Made by a program: the position numbers and the translations under genes
Shown here: one piece after another, positions 33,297 through 44,255 of the stretch
Layout: every line of letters begins with the position of its first letter
Numbering within the stretch: the first letter of the stretch is position 1
Notes under the pieces: model-generated
What the model was told of the DNA's origin: nothing
Seen by the model: only the letters and a program-made list of their open reading frames with translations
Databases searched by the model: none
Assembly (NCBI RefSeq): GCF_001704415.2
Contig: NC_030826.1
Span: 30,933,324 to 30,997,323 of the forward strand
DNA from: Capra hircus
Lineage: Eukaryota > Chordata > Mammalia > Artiodactyla > Bovidae
Direction: 5' to 3'
DNA: 64,000 nucleotides

Positions 33297-33353
33297 GTGA
33301 GTAGAGGCTTACTGAAACCCTTAAGAACACGAAAAGAAAGCTGTGTGTGTGTG

Positions 33354-33703
33354 CTGAGAAGACTCCTGAGAGTCACTTGGGCAGCAAGGAGATCAAACCA
33401 ATCAATCTTAAGCGTAATCAACCCTGAATATTCACTGGAAGGACTGATGCTGAAGCTGAAGCTCCAGTATTTTGGTCACCTCTTACAAATAGTGGATTCA
33501 TTGGAAAAGTCACTGATGCTGGGAAAGATTGAGGGCAGAAGGAGAAGAGGGCATCAGAGGATGAGATAGCTGGAAGGCATCATTGATGCAATGGGCATGA
33601 ACTTGGGCAAACTTCGGGAAATGGTGAGGGACAGGGAGGCCTGGTGTGCTGCTGTCCATGGGGCTGCAAAGAGTCGGACACAACTGGGTGATTGAATAAC
33701 AAC
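33354..33703 (+). mobile_element. BovB 3' fragment, sense
   Basis: GAGAAGACTCCTGAGAGTCA through TGATGCTGGGAAAGATTGAG to a GTGATTGAATAACAA tail. Confidence 0.92.
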
Positions 33704-33916
33704 TCCTTGCTAAAACATAAACTCGTGAGGACGATGACATTGTTTATCTTGTCCATCACTTTGTGCTCTCTGCTTCTTAATCTTTGTATATAATAGGCTC
33801 TCAAAGTATTCTTTTTCAGTTTATTGAGTTATAATTGACTTATTAAGTATTTATTAAGTTGATTAATGTGACATAGAACTCTCCTATTGAGTCACCAGAT
33901 ATTTATCCATCCCTGG
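33704..33916. other. Unassigned short spacer between two BovB tails
   Basis: AT-rich, possibly an L1 3' scrap near 33815-33895 (TTGAGTTATAATTGAC). Confidence 0.35.
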
Positions 33917-34000
33917 GAATTGGTGATAGACAGGGAAGCCTGGCATGCTGCAGTCCATGGGGTCGCAAAGAGTCGGACACGACTGAGTGACTGAACTGAC
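33917..34000 (+). mobile_element. BovB 3' terminal fragment (about 85 bp)
   Basis: Only the terminal part remains: GGGAATTGGTGATAGACAGG to GAGTGACTGAACTGACC. An extreme 5' truncation. Confidence 0.88.
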
Positions 34001-34647
34001 CTGGGAAGGCTGCAGTTGGTTTGTGACATCTTTATTTCTAAAGCTGTAAAAATACTCCTTTCAGTGCAGAAAATGTCAGTGGTGTATTTCCTCTGTGTAA
34101 GGTGTGAAACTAGCCCCTGGGTAGTGTGCAAGACCCGAGGTTCAGAGGATGGTTGGAAATAAATAGAAGACAGAGTCTTTGGATTTAAAAATCTATTAAC
34201 AAAAAAACATATCTAAAATAGGTTAGTGAAAACTTGCTTTTTCACCCTTTTTTTCAGAGTCGTGGTGCAGGGAGATGGTGCAGGTTATTTCTAGGGAAAA
34301 CCTTCAGCTGAATTTTAGGACCTGTGGAGGTTTTCCTAAAAGATTTCAGACTTAGATCTGTCTAGGTAGACATGAAAATCTTTACTGTTTTTCACTTACT
34401 AATTTTAAATTGAGAAGCAAATACGTAAACTTGGTAACCTTAAAAAAAATGCAAAAAGAAAAATGTAAGCATTTTCCCAACTCTTTGGCTTCCAGGTTCC
34501 CCTTTCCAGAAGCAGTAGCCCTTAACAGTACCCAGTTTGCCATAAACCTTTTTGAAAAACATATGCATCCATGCTGTACACATATGTCTATACATCCTTA
34601 CATGTATTAGCCCATATCAGTGTGTTGTGGTTTTTTATGACTGTGTA
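34001..34647. other. Unique AT-rich sequence
   Basis: Nothing recognised. Confidence 0.4.
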
Positions 34648-34660
34648 GTGTCTTGTTACA

Positions 34661-34874
34661 GGCTTCCCAGGTGGCTCTAGAGGTAAAGAACCCGCCTGTC
34701 AGTGCAGGAGATGGGAGTTCGATCTTTGGGTAGGGAAGATCCCTGGAGGAGGGCTTGGCAACCCACTCCAGTATTGTTGCCTGGAGAACCCCATGGACAT
34801 AGGAGCCTGGTGGGCTACAGTCCATAGGGTCGCAAAGAGTCAGACATGATTGGAGCGACTTAGCATGCACGCAA
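34661..34874 (+). mobile_element. Bov-tA SINE
   Basis: Complete sense copy; imperfect 13-bp duplications GTGTCTTGTTACA (34648-34660) and GTATCTTATTACA (34875-34887) flank it. Confidence 0.93.
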
Positions 34875-34887
34875 GTATCTTATTACA

Positions 34888-35682
34888 CAAATTATGTAAT
34901 AATGCATTTATTCAGTCTCCTATGGAAAAATATTTTAGGCTGAAAATAGAATTTATTTGAAATAGGAAAGATGTCTGTCAAAGAAGTAGTAATGTAAGTT
35001 ACTTTTTTGCAGTGTTCTGGTTACCTTGACAACCGGAGACACCTTCAAATGCCATGCCATCTCTCCTAACGCCGTGCTCGAGTAGAAATGACAGAAATAG
35101 AATGAGTGAAAAGGCTAGATTGGGGTCTGCTTAAAATAATTTCAACAGGGGAACGTTTCTATGGTGTGTTTCCCATAGTGCCTGTAACTAGGCAGATGTA
35201 ATTCCTCATAGTGTTGCTTATGCAGCAAAGTAGTTTCACGTAATCTTCTCTCATTCAAGGGAGAACTTGTATCCTGCTAGAATGGAGCTGAGAATTCTCT
35301 CTCATGGTCCCTTCAGGTTGTTTCAGGTTAACGCACGAAGTAATGCTGAGCTGACAGTCATCATTGAAGTGGCCCGCTGTGTTACCTGGGCTGTGTCCCG
35401 TTCTGAACTACATCTTTGTTACCCGGCTTTAGCACAGTGTACTGCAGCACAATTTGATTTATCCCATTGGATATAGGAAGTTCTTGAAAATAATACTAGG
35501 GAAACAGTACAGACTGGTTTGCTACAAGGTATGCTTGGACAAACCAGGGGAAAAAAAGTGAATTAGATCGCAAGTGGTGAGGGAAGGGTGATGCCTGTAG
35601 AGTGTGGTGGTTATGCTGTTGCCAAGGCAGTTTTCCCAGCATGTTAATGATTTTTTGTAGCTGTTATTTTTATTTTTTTAGC
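34888..35682. other. Unique sequence
   Basis: A 69-codon frame near 35267-35476 shows no recognisable domain. Confidence 0.45.
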
Positions 35683-35796
35683 TTATTTTTTTATTTTAGA
35701 GTTTATTTACAATATAGTGTTGGTTTCAGGGATACAGCACAGCAATTGAGTTTTATATATGTGTGTGTATAATTGGATTATATGTATATGCATTTA

Positions 35797-35831
<35 letters not shown>

Positions 35832-36195
35832 GTGTGTGTATTCTTTTTCAGATTCTTTTCCCTTACAGGTTATTACAAAATAGTTCCCTGTGCTGTAAGT
35901 AAGTCCTTATAGTTGTTTATCTGTGTTTTATATAGTTCTTATATATAGTAGTGTGTATAAATTCACCCCAAACTCCTCATGTGTCTCTCCTCTGCTATCC
36001 CCTTTGGTATCCATAAGTTTGTTTTCTATGTCTGTGAGTTTGTTTCTGATCTTTAAATAAGTTCATTTATATCATTTTTTTTTAAGATTCCACATATAAG
36101 TGACTTCATATGATGTTTGTCTTTCTCTGTCTGATTTACTTCACTTAATATGACCATCTCTTGGTCCATCCATGTTGCTTCTAATGGCATTATCT
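35683..36195 (-). mobile_element. Artiodactyl L1 3' end, antisense
   Basis: 'ttagagtttatttacaatat' to 'ttggtccatccatgttgctt', with a (TA)n expansion inside at 35800-35829. Confidence 0.8.
35800..35829. repeat. (TA)n microsatellite
   Basis: About 14 TA units inside the L1 end. Confidence 0.9.
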
Positions 36196-36810
36196 CATTC
36201 TTTTTTATGGCAGAAGGTGATCTTGGATAAAGTCAGGTATCAGCCTGCTTCTTGTTCCATGCTGTGTGCAGTAAGAATAGAATGGAAAAATGGGGAAACT
36301 CATATTCATGTTCTTTGAGGTACAGCCTAGAAATCTTTCTGTTTGATGTTATATTAATGGTAACTTTGAATCAAAGGGTAGAAGTGCCATTTTTCAAGTA
36401 GCCATCTTCCCGGGCACTTCCTGTTCTGCCTTTTTTTGGGTGTCGATTTCCAGCCTTTGAAATGATTTGTTATCTCTGCATGGAAACTCTCTGTGCTTCT
36501 TCAGTCACCTTGTCAGCAGCACCAACCCACTCATTTCTCACTTCTTATTAAATTTGTTGATTGGGTATGAAACATGAATATCCGTCAAGTATTCTCGCTA
36601 ATACATTTTTCCTGCAGTTCCTGCCAAAGCTTGCCTTTTTTTTTTTTTTTTTTAAGTCAGAAGCTACTTCTGGAAATTAATTACCAAGTTCTCTGGGAAA
36701 GTTAGTCAAGCCTGTATCAGCACATTTGGATGTCTCTGAAGCCCTGGTGTGTTTCAGCATCTCTGCTAGATTCTGAGATCCAGGAGGGCAGAGACAGTTC
36801 TTCCTCTCAT
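36196..36810. other. Unique sequence with poly-T at about 36636-36654
   Basis: No gene supported. Confidence 0.4.
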
Positions 36811-36974
36811 TTTTTTAAAAAAATAAACATTTATTTATTTGTTTACTTGGCTGTGCCAGGTCTTAGTTGTGGCATGTGAGTCTTTAGTTGTGGCATGTTT
36901 GACCAGGAATTGAACCCGGGCCCCACTGCATTGGGAGCAGAGAATCTTAGCCATTGGACCACCAGGAAAGTCCC
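36811..36974 (-). mobile_element. CHR-type SINE, antisense
   Basis: A poly-T/TTTA start, 'aggaattgaacccgggcccc', and 'aatcttagccattggaccac' reading into AGGAAAGTCCCC. Confidence 0.88.
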
Positions 36975-37569
36975 CAGAGATGGTTCTTATTGGGCAGTAT
37001 CCTATGTTTCTAGAAGGAACACAAAATACATGTTTGTTTAACAAAATAAATGTTGGCTGCATTCAGATTCTAGCCTGCAGAAGGACATTGAGAATCTAGG
37101 TGCAGAGAGCATTAAAAATATAGCTTGTATGTTGTCATGAGAATGAGCTGTTTCTAGGGTTTGCAGGTCAGGGAACTTTCCCTGAGGTTTCTGTGCATGG
37201 ACTTTTTCATAGTCTGTCTCATGCGCTTTACAGAGTCCATTCAAAAGCATTTGGGAGAACAGAGCTGTGTGACCCGGCGCTTCCCCTGCCCCTGTGTCTT
37301 CTTCCTTATTCTGTCCATCACCCACCTTACCAGCCTGACCCCATGTCTGTGCTTGGTGATCACACTGCTTGACACTCTGCACTGCTTCTAACCCTGCTTG
37401 GCTCGTTCACCTGAATCTGATTTTCTGGTTTGAATCCTGGTTGCTTCTTGGAAATGGATCTCTCTGGCTTCCGATGTTAGTTCAGTAACTTAGTTTTTCC
37501 TTCCAATTTTTGTTATTTTTGTTTTTAAGCCCTTGTTTTCACCTTGTCTGGCCCCAATGAACCCTGAGT
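36975..37569. other. Unique sequence
   Basis: Open frames of about 75-114 codons on both strands show no domain; no splice-bounded exon. Confidence 0.45.
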
Positions 37570-37882
37570 TGAATGATCATTAAGAAACAAACTCACAGAT
37601 ACAGAGAACAGATTTGTGGTTGGTGGGAAGGTAGGGGTGGGTGAAGGGATGGATTGGAAGTTTAGGGTTCTCCGATGCAATGTTTTATAATATATATAGA
37701 ATGAATAAATAACAGGGTCATGCTATATTGCCCAGGGAACTATATTCAATATCCTGTAATAAACCCTAATGGAGAAGAATATAAAAAGAGAATGTCTATA
37801 TATGTGTGTGTGTCTGTGTATCTGAATCACTTTGCACAGCAGAAATTAATACAACGTTGGAAATCAGCTACAATTAAAGAAG
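37570..37882 (+). mobile_element. Artiodactyl L1 3' end, sense
   Basis: 'aaactcacagatacagagaa', 'ggaactatattcaatatcct', 'gaatcactttgcacagcag' in order. Confidence 0.85.
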
Positions 37883-38010
37883 AGGGGGATTTCCCTGCCT
37901 ATCCAGTGGTTAAGACTCTGTGCTTCCACTGCAGGGGGCATGGATTTGAACCCTGGTGGGGAACTAGATCCTACATGCCAAGCACAGCCAAAGAAAAAAA
38001 AAAAAAAAAA
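37883..38010 (+). mobile_element. CHR-type SINE at an L1 3' end
   Basis: 'ccagtggttaagactctgtg', 'tggatttgaaccctggtgg' and a poly-A tail of about 18. It sits directly after the L1 sequence. Confidence 0.9.
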
Positions 38011-38767
38011 GAATTGCCCAAACCCAGGCTCTCAAAGGGTCTGATGATAACATTTAACTGTATTTGCCAATTATTGGCTTTTGAAAATATTAATTCCTGC
38101 CATGTCCAAAAATATGATGGCACTTAATAAATGATGGGCAACATTTTCTCATGTATTCCTTTACTTCCTTTTTTCCAGGCAGCATTTGATGCTGCTTGAT
38201 CAAGGATGACAAGCTTGTCCACAATGTGTTGGTATGAGCGTATGACTCTGGGATGATTCAGTTTGTCTGTTACCGAAATGTTCATTTTATCCACGATGGA
38301 ACAAAATTGCCCATAAAAGAGCATTCAGAGTGTCCTTATGCTTCGTCAAGGGACCAGATTCACTTCTGCTTGCTAGGAAGGATGTTGGTAAGCATTGCCA
38401 AAGTGAAATGTCATGAACATATCATGACTTGTCATGGGATAAGTCAAATATAAATATAAAATGATCCAATTGTGGAGTCAAGGAAGCTCAAGAGAAGATG
38501 TTCCAGCCAGCTCTTAGGGTCAAGGGCATGAAGGCTTAGATAATCGAAAAGAGTTGCCCAAGACCCACCCCAGAGCTGACAGGCAAGGAGCTTGGCCTGA
38601 GCTGGGCTTTCATAATGACAGTTATACAGAGCCAATTGCTTTTCATTGCTGTCTTATATGTTGATGGAATCTAACTGTAAATAAGCCAGAGGCAGGAGTA
38701 GAGCCCTATTTTTTTAAGAAAATTGCAATTGTCTTAGTTTCACTGACCCATTTGGGATCTTTTGCCT
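38011..38767. other. Unique sequence
   Basis: Several 60-66 codon frames, none recognised. Confidence 0.45.
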
Positions 38768-39198
38768 TCTCTTATTGAAGTATAGTCAATTAACAATATT
38801 GTGATAATTTCAGGTGGACAGCAAAGCAACTCAGCCATACATATACATATACATATACCCATTCTTTCCCAAACTCCCCTCCCATCCAGGCTGCCACATA
38901 ACACTGAACAAGAGTTCCTGTGCTATATGGTAGATCCTTGTTGGTTATCCACTTTAAATATAAAAGTGTGTACATGGCCATCCAAGACTCCCTAACCATC
39001 CCTTCCCCCCAGATTCTGCCCCTCACCTCCCGGCAACCGTAAGTTTGTTCTCTAAATCGATGAGTCTTTTTCTGTTTCATAAATAAGTTCACTTGTATAA
39101 TTTCTTTTTAGATTCATCATATAAGGCATGTCATATGATATTTATGATATTTTTCCTTCTCGGTCTGACTGACTTCACTCAGCATGACCGTCTCTAAG
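38768..39198 (-). mobile_element. Artiodactyl L1 3' end, antisense
   Basis: 'ttattgaagtatagtcaatt', 'caggctgccacataacactg', 'gatccttgttggttatcca' and a CACTCAGCATGACCGTCTC end. Confidence 0.85.
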
Positions 39199-39351
39199 AA
39201 GCTACTACTAGTCATTGAGACTCATGAATATCACAGACAGCTTGGGACCAGGGTAGAAATCAGAGGAGCTGGATTTTATTTCCCACTTTGGCTTTTGAAC
39301 ACTTGTGATGCTGTGATTTTTAATAGGAAACATGCATTTTGTCTTTGTCCC

Positions 39352-39364
39352 TAGAGCTCCTAAA
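39352..39364. repeat. Target-site duplication, left
   Basis: TAGAGCTCCTAAA, matching TAGAACTCCTAAA at 40198-40210 with one difference. Confidence 0.8.
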
Positions 39365-40197
39365 TATATATTTCAGTTCAGTTCAGTCACTCAGTCGTGT
39401 CCGACTCTTTGTGACCCCATGAATCACAGCATGCCAGGCCTCCCTGTCCATCACCAACTCCTGGACTTCACTCAAACTCACGTCCATCGAGTTGGTGATG
39501 CCATCCAGCCATCTCATCCTCTGTCGTCCCCTCTTCCTCTTGCCCCCAATCCTTCCCAGCATCAGAGTCTTTTCCAATGAGTCAACTCTTCTCATGAGGT
39601 GGCCAAAGTACTGGAGTTTCAGCTTTCACATCATTCCTTCCAAAGAAATCCCAGGGCTGATCTCCTTCAGAATGGACTGGTTGGATCTCCTTGCAGTCCA
39701 AGGGACTCTCAAGAGTCTTCTCCAACACCACAGTTCAAACGCATCAATTCTTCGGTGCTCAGCCTTCTTCACAGTCCAACTCTCACATCCATACATGACC
39801 ACAGGAAAAACCATAGCCTTGACTAGATGGACCTTTGTTGGCAAAGTAATGTCTCTGCTTTTCAATATGCTCTCTGGGTTGGTCATAACTTTTCTTCCAA
39901 GGAGTAAGTGTCTTTTAATTTCATGGCTGCAGTCACCATCTGCAGTGATTTTGGAGCCCCCCCAAAATAAAGTCTGACACTGTTTCCACTGTTTCCCCAT
40001 CTATTTGCCATGAAGTGATGGGACCAGATGCCATGATCTTTATTTTCTGAATGTTGAGCTTTAAGCCAACTTTTTCACTCTCCTCTTTCACTCTCCTCAA
40101 GAGGCTTTTTAGTTCCTCTTCACTTTCTGCCATAAGGGTGGTGTCATCTGCATATCTGAGGTTATTGATATTTCTCCCAGCAATCTTGATTCCAGCT
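39365..40197 (-). mobile_element. BovB, 5'-truncated, antisense, inside element X
   Basis: 833 bp from the tail to the RT motif C region. A minus-strand frame at 39626-40000 retains the conserved post-RT block (KAMVFPVVMYGCESWTVKK) and stops directly after SLEGMM. Flanked by a 13-bp duplication with one mismatch. Confidence 0.95.
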
Positions 40198-40663
40198 TAG
40201 AACTCCTAAAACCCTTGGACTTTTCCAGGTGATAATAGTGGTAAAGGTGTCCTGATATTCAGAACAAGCCCCTTTGAACCACACCTGAGCTTATGTAAGG
40301 GAGATCTTTGGAAAGCATCTGGAGCCTGGGGGCTGGTTGGCAGAGCAAAACCAGTCCTGTGATTGGAGGGTTAGAAGTTTTCATCCCACCACCTTAACCT
40401 CCAGGGAGAGGAGAGGGGCTGGAGAGGTTGCCTATGGCCGGTGGTTTACTCAGTCATGACAATGTAATGAAGCCTCCACATTGCCCCAGAAGAACTGCGT
40501 TTGGACAGGTTCTGGGGTGGTGAACACGTGAGAGTGTTGGAGGATGGCACCCTTGGAGAGGTCATGGAAGAAGCTCTGGGCTCTTTCTTCATACCTTGCC
40601 CTGTGCATTGCTTCCACTCTGCTGTTCCTGAGTTACATACTCTGAACCAGCATCTAGTAAGTA
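40198..40663 (+). repeat. LTR-like element X, copy 2, first part
   Basis: CTCCTAAAACCCTTGGAC, 'gtcctgtgattggagggtta', 'atgtaatgaagcctccacat', 'cataccttgccctgtgcatt' align with copies at 17785 and 45342. Confidence 0.55.
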
Positions 40664-40882
40664 CAGGTGACCCCTGAACAATGAGTTCAAACTGTGGGTC
40701 CACTTATATGTGGACTCTTTCAATAAATAATCTAGTACTGTACAGTCTACACCTGCAATTGGTTGAATCCCCGGGGGCAGAGTTGCAGGTAAGATGGTCA
40801 GCTCTGGGACTTGAGCATCCTCAGATTTGGGTCTCAGGGCAGGTCCTGGAACCAACCCCCTGTGTCTTTTAAGGGTCAACCA
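40664..40882 (+). mobile_element. MER2-like Tigger DNA transposon remnant
   Basis: Terminal inverted repeats CAGGTGACCCCTGAA (left) and the reverse of TTTAAGGGTCAACCA (right), both bounded by TA (40662-40663 and 40883-40884), the Tc1/mariner target duplication. 'gtgggtccacttatatgtgg' near the left end is typical. No transposase remains. Confidence 0.75.
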
Positions 40883-40884
40883 TA

Positions 40885-41178
40885 AAATATTCTCCTGAAT
40901 TCTGTGAGCCCCCTAGTCAACTGTTCGACTCTAAGGAGGGGATCATGGGATCCTTGGATCTGTAGCAGGTTGGTCTGAAGCACAGGGACAACCTGGACTT
41001 GGGGTTGGCATCTGAAGGGGGGCGTAGGTAGTGCAGTCTCGTGGGACTGAGCCCTGCGCCTGTGGGATCTGATGTCATCTCCAGGTGTCAGAGTTGAGTT
41101 GTAGGAAGCCCGGCTGGTGCTGCCGACGATTGCTCGGTGGAGTGGAAGGAACCCACGCACGCACATGGGAACTGGAAT
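40885..41178 (+). repeat. LTR-like element X, copy 2, second part
   Basis: 'cctgaattctgtgagccccc', 'ctgtagcaggttggtctgaa', 'gtgggatctgatgtcatctc' resume X after the transposon and match 18440-18710. Confidence 0.5.
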
Positions 41179-41776
41179 CAGCATTCTGCCAGTGCCTCAG
41201 CTTTTGTGAGTCATTTCCACTCTGCTCACGGGTAAAATGAGAGGGTTGGGTGTGTCCCTCTGTAGGATCCCTCCCAGCTGTCTTATTTTTGTGTTCAGGC
41301 ATCCATGCAGGGTGAGCCCAAACAGCATCTCCAGCATTGCAGGAAGCATAGCCCTCAAGTCCTCAGGTCCCTCCCTTGAGGGTTTTCTCAGCTATGTGGG
41401 CAGGGTGGTAGCTGCCCTGTCTCCTCTCTCAAGGTTTGTCCTGCTCAACTGGCTATTGGAATCAGCTTGGGTTGCATATAAGAGAGAAGTCTTAAATGGT
41501 AGAGCTTTAAACAAAATGGTAGTCTCGAAAAAGGCAGAAGCTTATTTATCTCCTACTGAGAAGGCTAGAAGGTAGGGAGGACATAAACTCTCACCCCAGA
41601 ACTATTTCTCAGGGCTCCCTCATGCAGGTGATTGTTCTTACCTTCTAAACAGAAGGAGGGAATTCCTTTCTAAATAGATGAAGTCTATGGGAGATAACTT
41701 TCCAGAAATCAGAGTGTGCATCCTTTTTGTCTGCATCTCCTTGGCCTCAAATAGGCACCATCTAAGTCAGAGGGCG
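41179..41776. other. Unassigned; possible old repeat at 41460-41640
   Basis: The 41464-41580 part resembles 51910-52160 (both have an AAGTCC/AAGCTT-type start after an A-rich stretch) but the relation is weak. No gene supported. Confidence 0.35.
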
Positions 41777-42076
41777 GTTGTTGTTGCTCAGTCCTTTTGC
41801 CTTCAGTCTTTCCCAGCATCAGGGTCTTTTCCAATGAACTGGCTCTTTGCATCAGGTGGCCAAATTATTGGAGCTTCAGCATCTGTCCTTCCAATACTCA
41901 GGGCTGAGTTTCTTTAGGATTGACTGGTTTGATCTCCTTGCAGTCCAGTAGACCACGTTTTGCCAGAACTCTCCCCTATGACCTGTCCATCTTGGGTGGT
42001 CCTGCGCAGCATGGCTCATGGCTCTGTTGAGTTACGCAAGCCCCTTTGCCATGACAAGGCTGTGATCCATGAAGGG
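41777..42076 (-). mobile_element. BovB with 3' end joined to 5' region, antisense
   Basis: 41777-41948 is the BovB 3' end (TTTCCCAGCATCAGGGTC, CTCCTTGCAGTCCAG). From 41949 the sequence switches to what I recognise as the antisense BovB 5' region (GACCACGTTTTGCCAG, CCATCTTGGGTGGTCC, GACAAGGCTGTGATCCATG). About 2.5 kb of interior is missing. Confidence 0.65.
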
Positions 42077-42687
42077 ACAGAGGGCTGCTGGGTAGTTAAT
42101 CTTTAAGGTGGAGTGGAGCAGAGTATACCCTGCAGAAAATCTGTGGTTATAAAGATGAGCTTGTCTCATCAGTCTCTTTGTGCTGTCTTTGTTTGATTCT
42201 GGCTTCAGGGACGTAGAAGGCATTGGGCCCTGCTTCCGCTGTTCTTTGAGGGAGTTTGAGGAGATAGGATGGACGTGTCCTGTGCTCAGCTTGCCTGCAA
42301 GATCATCTGAAGTGTGTGAACTGTTTGCTCTATCTTCGGGTGTGATGATCATGTAGAAGATAGATTTTACCTTCTGGTTAAATAGATTTCCCCAGCAAGT
42401 ATTTGCTTGCAGAGACTTTTTGTCCGTTTGAGTAATTTTTATGTTTCTGGCAATTTTTTGAAACTCTCCATTTTCATTCACAATGTTTGTTATTTGCATC
42501 TTTCTTGTTTTTTCTTGATTAGCTTTCCCAGGGGCTTGTCTGTTTCTTGTCTCTTCAAAGAACCCACATTAGGTTTGGTTAATTCCCTCTGTTGCTTATA
42601 TTATCTTTTCCCCTTTATGTTTATATACATCATGGTCTTTGTGACCATGAAGGCACAACTGCAAGCTGACAGCTAGATATTTAGCCC
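42077..42687. other. Unassigned sequence; antisense L1 piece near 42480-42620
   Basis: GTTTCTTGTCTCTTCAAAGA near 42543 matches antisense L1 ORF2. The rest is not assigned. Confidence 0.45.
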
Positions 42688-42902
42688 GTGTGCTCAGTCA
42701 GTCAGTCGTGTCTGACTCTGCAACCCCGTGACTGTAGCCCGCCAGGCTTCTCTGTCCATGGGATTCTCCAGGCAAGAATACTGGTGTGGGTTGCCATTTC
42801 CTTCTCTAGGGGATCTTCCCAACCCAGGGCTCAAACCCGTGTCTCTGGCATCTTCTTCACTGGCAGGCAGATTCTTTACCACTGTGCTGCCTGGGAAGCC
42901 CA
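42688..42902 (-). mobile_element. Bov-tA SINE, antisense
   Basis: 'gtgctcagtcagtcagtcgt' through GCTGCCTGGGAAGCCC. Confidence 0.93.
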
Positions 42903-43012
42903 TTTATATATATATAGATAAACCTATGAATGTATTATTTATACATATATGTAATATAATTATATTAATTTATAATTATTAAATATATATGTGTATAATA
43001 TACATAGGTAGT
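42903..43012. repeat. AT-rich (TA)n-like tract between two SINEs
   Basis: Nearly pure A and T with TATATA runs. Confidence 0.85.
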
Positions 43013-43217
43013 ACTCAGTCGTGTCCGACTCTCTGCAACCCCATGGACTGTAGCCTACCAGACTCCTCTGTCCATGGGATTTTCCAGGCAAGAATACTGG
43101 AGTGAGTTGCCAGTTCCTGCTCCAGGGGATCTTCCTGACCCAGGGATCAAACCTCTGTCTCTAGTGTCTCCTGTATTGGCAGGTGAATTCTTTACCACTA
43201 GCTCCATGAGGGAAGCA
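43013..43217 (-). mobile_element. Bov-tA SINE, antisense, in AT-rich DNA
   Basis: GTACTCAGTCGTGTCCGAC through TACCACTAGCTCCATGAGGGAAGC. Same orientation as the copy at 42688. Confidence 0.93.
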
Positions 43218-43376
43218 TATAAATTATATATAATATGTATTATTTATAAATACCTTTATATTTATACGTATGTTTGTGCATATAATAAATATATACATAT
43301 ATACTTATAAGTAATACACTTGTATATGTTTACATATACATCTATATGTAATACATTCATATTATATGTGTGTTTT
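43218..43376. repeat. AT-rich (TA)n-like tract
   Basis: Continues the low-complexity DNA seen before the second SINE. Confidence 0.85.
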
Positions 43377-43835
43377 TCTCTGTGCTGTTGGTCTCATTCT
43401 GCTGGACTCATTTATTTATTTTCTGGCTACAGGAGTGGAGTTGTCACACTGTCTGTGGGGTGGCTGCCTCTGGAGTTGTTAGGGCAGATGAAACCCACAG
43501 TCTGTTAGACCTGGCAGGGAAATGTCCTTCCTCTATGCTTCCCTGTAGGTAGCCTGAGAGCAATGATTTTCTGCTGCGTTTTGAAAAGCAGCCAGACTAT
43601 ATATAGAACTCTGCCGGAAGTGGGCCCTGAGCGGTGAAGTAGGCACAGTTTTGTTGTGCCCTCCCATCCCCTCCTCACTGTCTTCCACAGTCAGTTCTTA
43701 TGTGGAAGGTATTTTAGGGATCGCCGGGATCTCTAAACTTTTTTAAAAGCCATGGAACGCATGTAAGAATTAAAGATTTTAAAATTAAAAAAAAAAATTA
43801 ATTAAAAGCCATGATGATATGGAGGTCACGGAAGT
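43377..43835. other. Unique sequence
   Basis: Nothing recognised. Confidence 0.4.
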
Positions 43836-43999
43836 GGGTTCTGAGCTCAGGCTGGGTTCATTATCTGCCTCTCCAAGCTTTGTGACCTTGAGCTGGTTCT
43901 CTGCACTCACTAACCCTCCATTTCCCCATCAATAAAATGATGTTATTAATAGTCCCCACCTCAGGGCTTGTTAGGAAAGTTAAACGAATGTCAAGGTTT
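43836..43999 (+). repeat. MIR SINE, part 1 (split by a Bov-tA)
   Basis: 'gctttgtgaccttgagctgg', CCATTTCCCCATCAATAAAA, 'cacctcagggcttgttagga'. Confidence 0.7.
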
Positions 44000-44204
44000 A
44001 ACATACTGCTCAGTCAGCTCCAACTCTTTGCTACCCCATGGACTGTAGCCCACGAGGCTCCTCTGTCCATAGGATTCTCTAGGCAAGAATACTGGAGTGG
44101 GTTGCCATTTCCGTTTCCAGGGGATCTTCCCAACCCAGGGATCAAACCTGGGTCTCCCGCATTGCAGGTGGATTCTTTACCATCTCAGCCACCAGGGAAG
44201 CACT
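44000..44204 (-). mobile_element. Bov-tA SINE, antisense, inside MIR
   Basis: 'ctgctcagtcagctccaact' through 'tcagccaccagggaagc'. The MIR tail (TTAATAAATGCCTG) follows. Confidence 0.93.
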
Positions 44205-44255
44205 TAGTGGAGACTTAATAAATGCCTGTTTGTTTTGGTGGTGGTGGTGGTGGGC
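44205..44255 (+). repeat. MIR tail and (GGT)n run
   Basis: ACTTAATAAATGCC is the MIR 3' end; (GGT)n follows at 44237-44253. Confidence 0.6.

Noticed and set aside
38124..38324. A 66-codon antisense frame considered as a transposase relic
   Set aside because: No terminal inverted repeats or recognised motif.
42688..43217. Repeat spacing considered as a CRISPR-like array
   Set aside because: The units are 200-bp SINEs in a mammalian genome; no short regular repeats and spacers.
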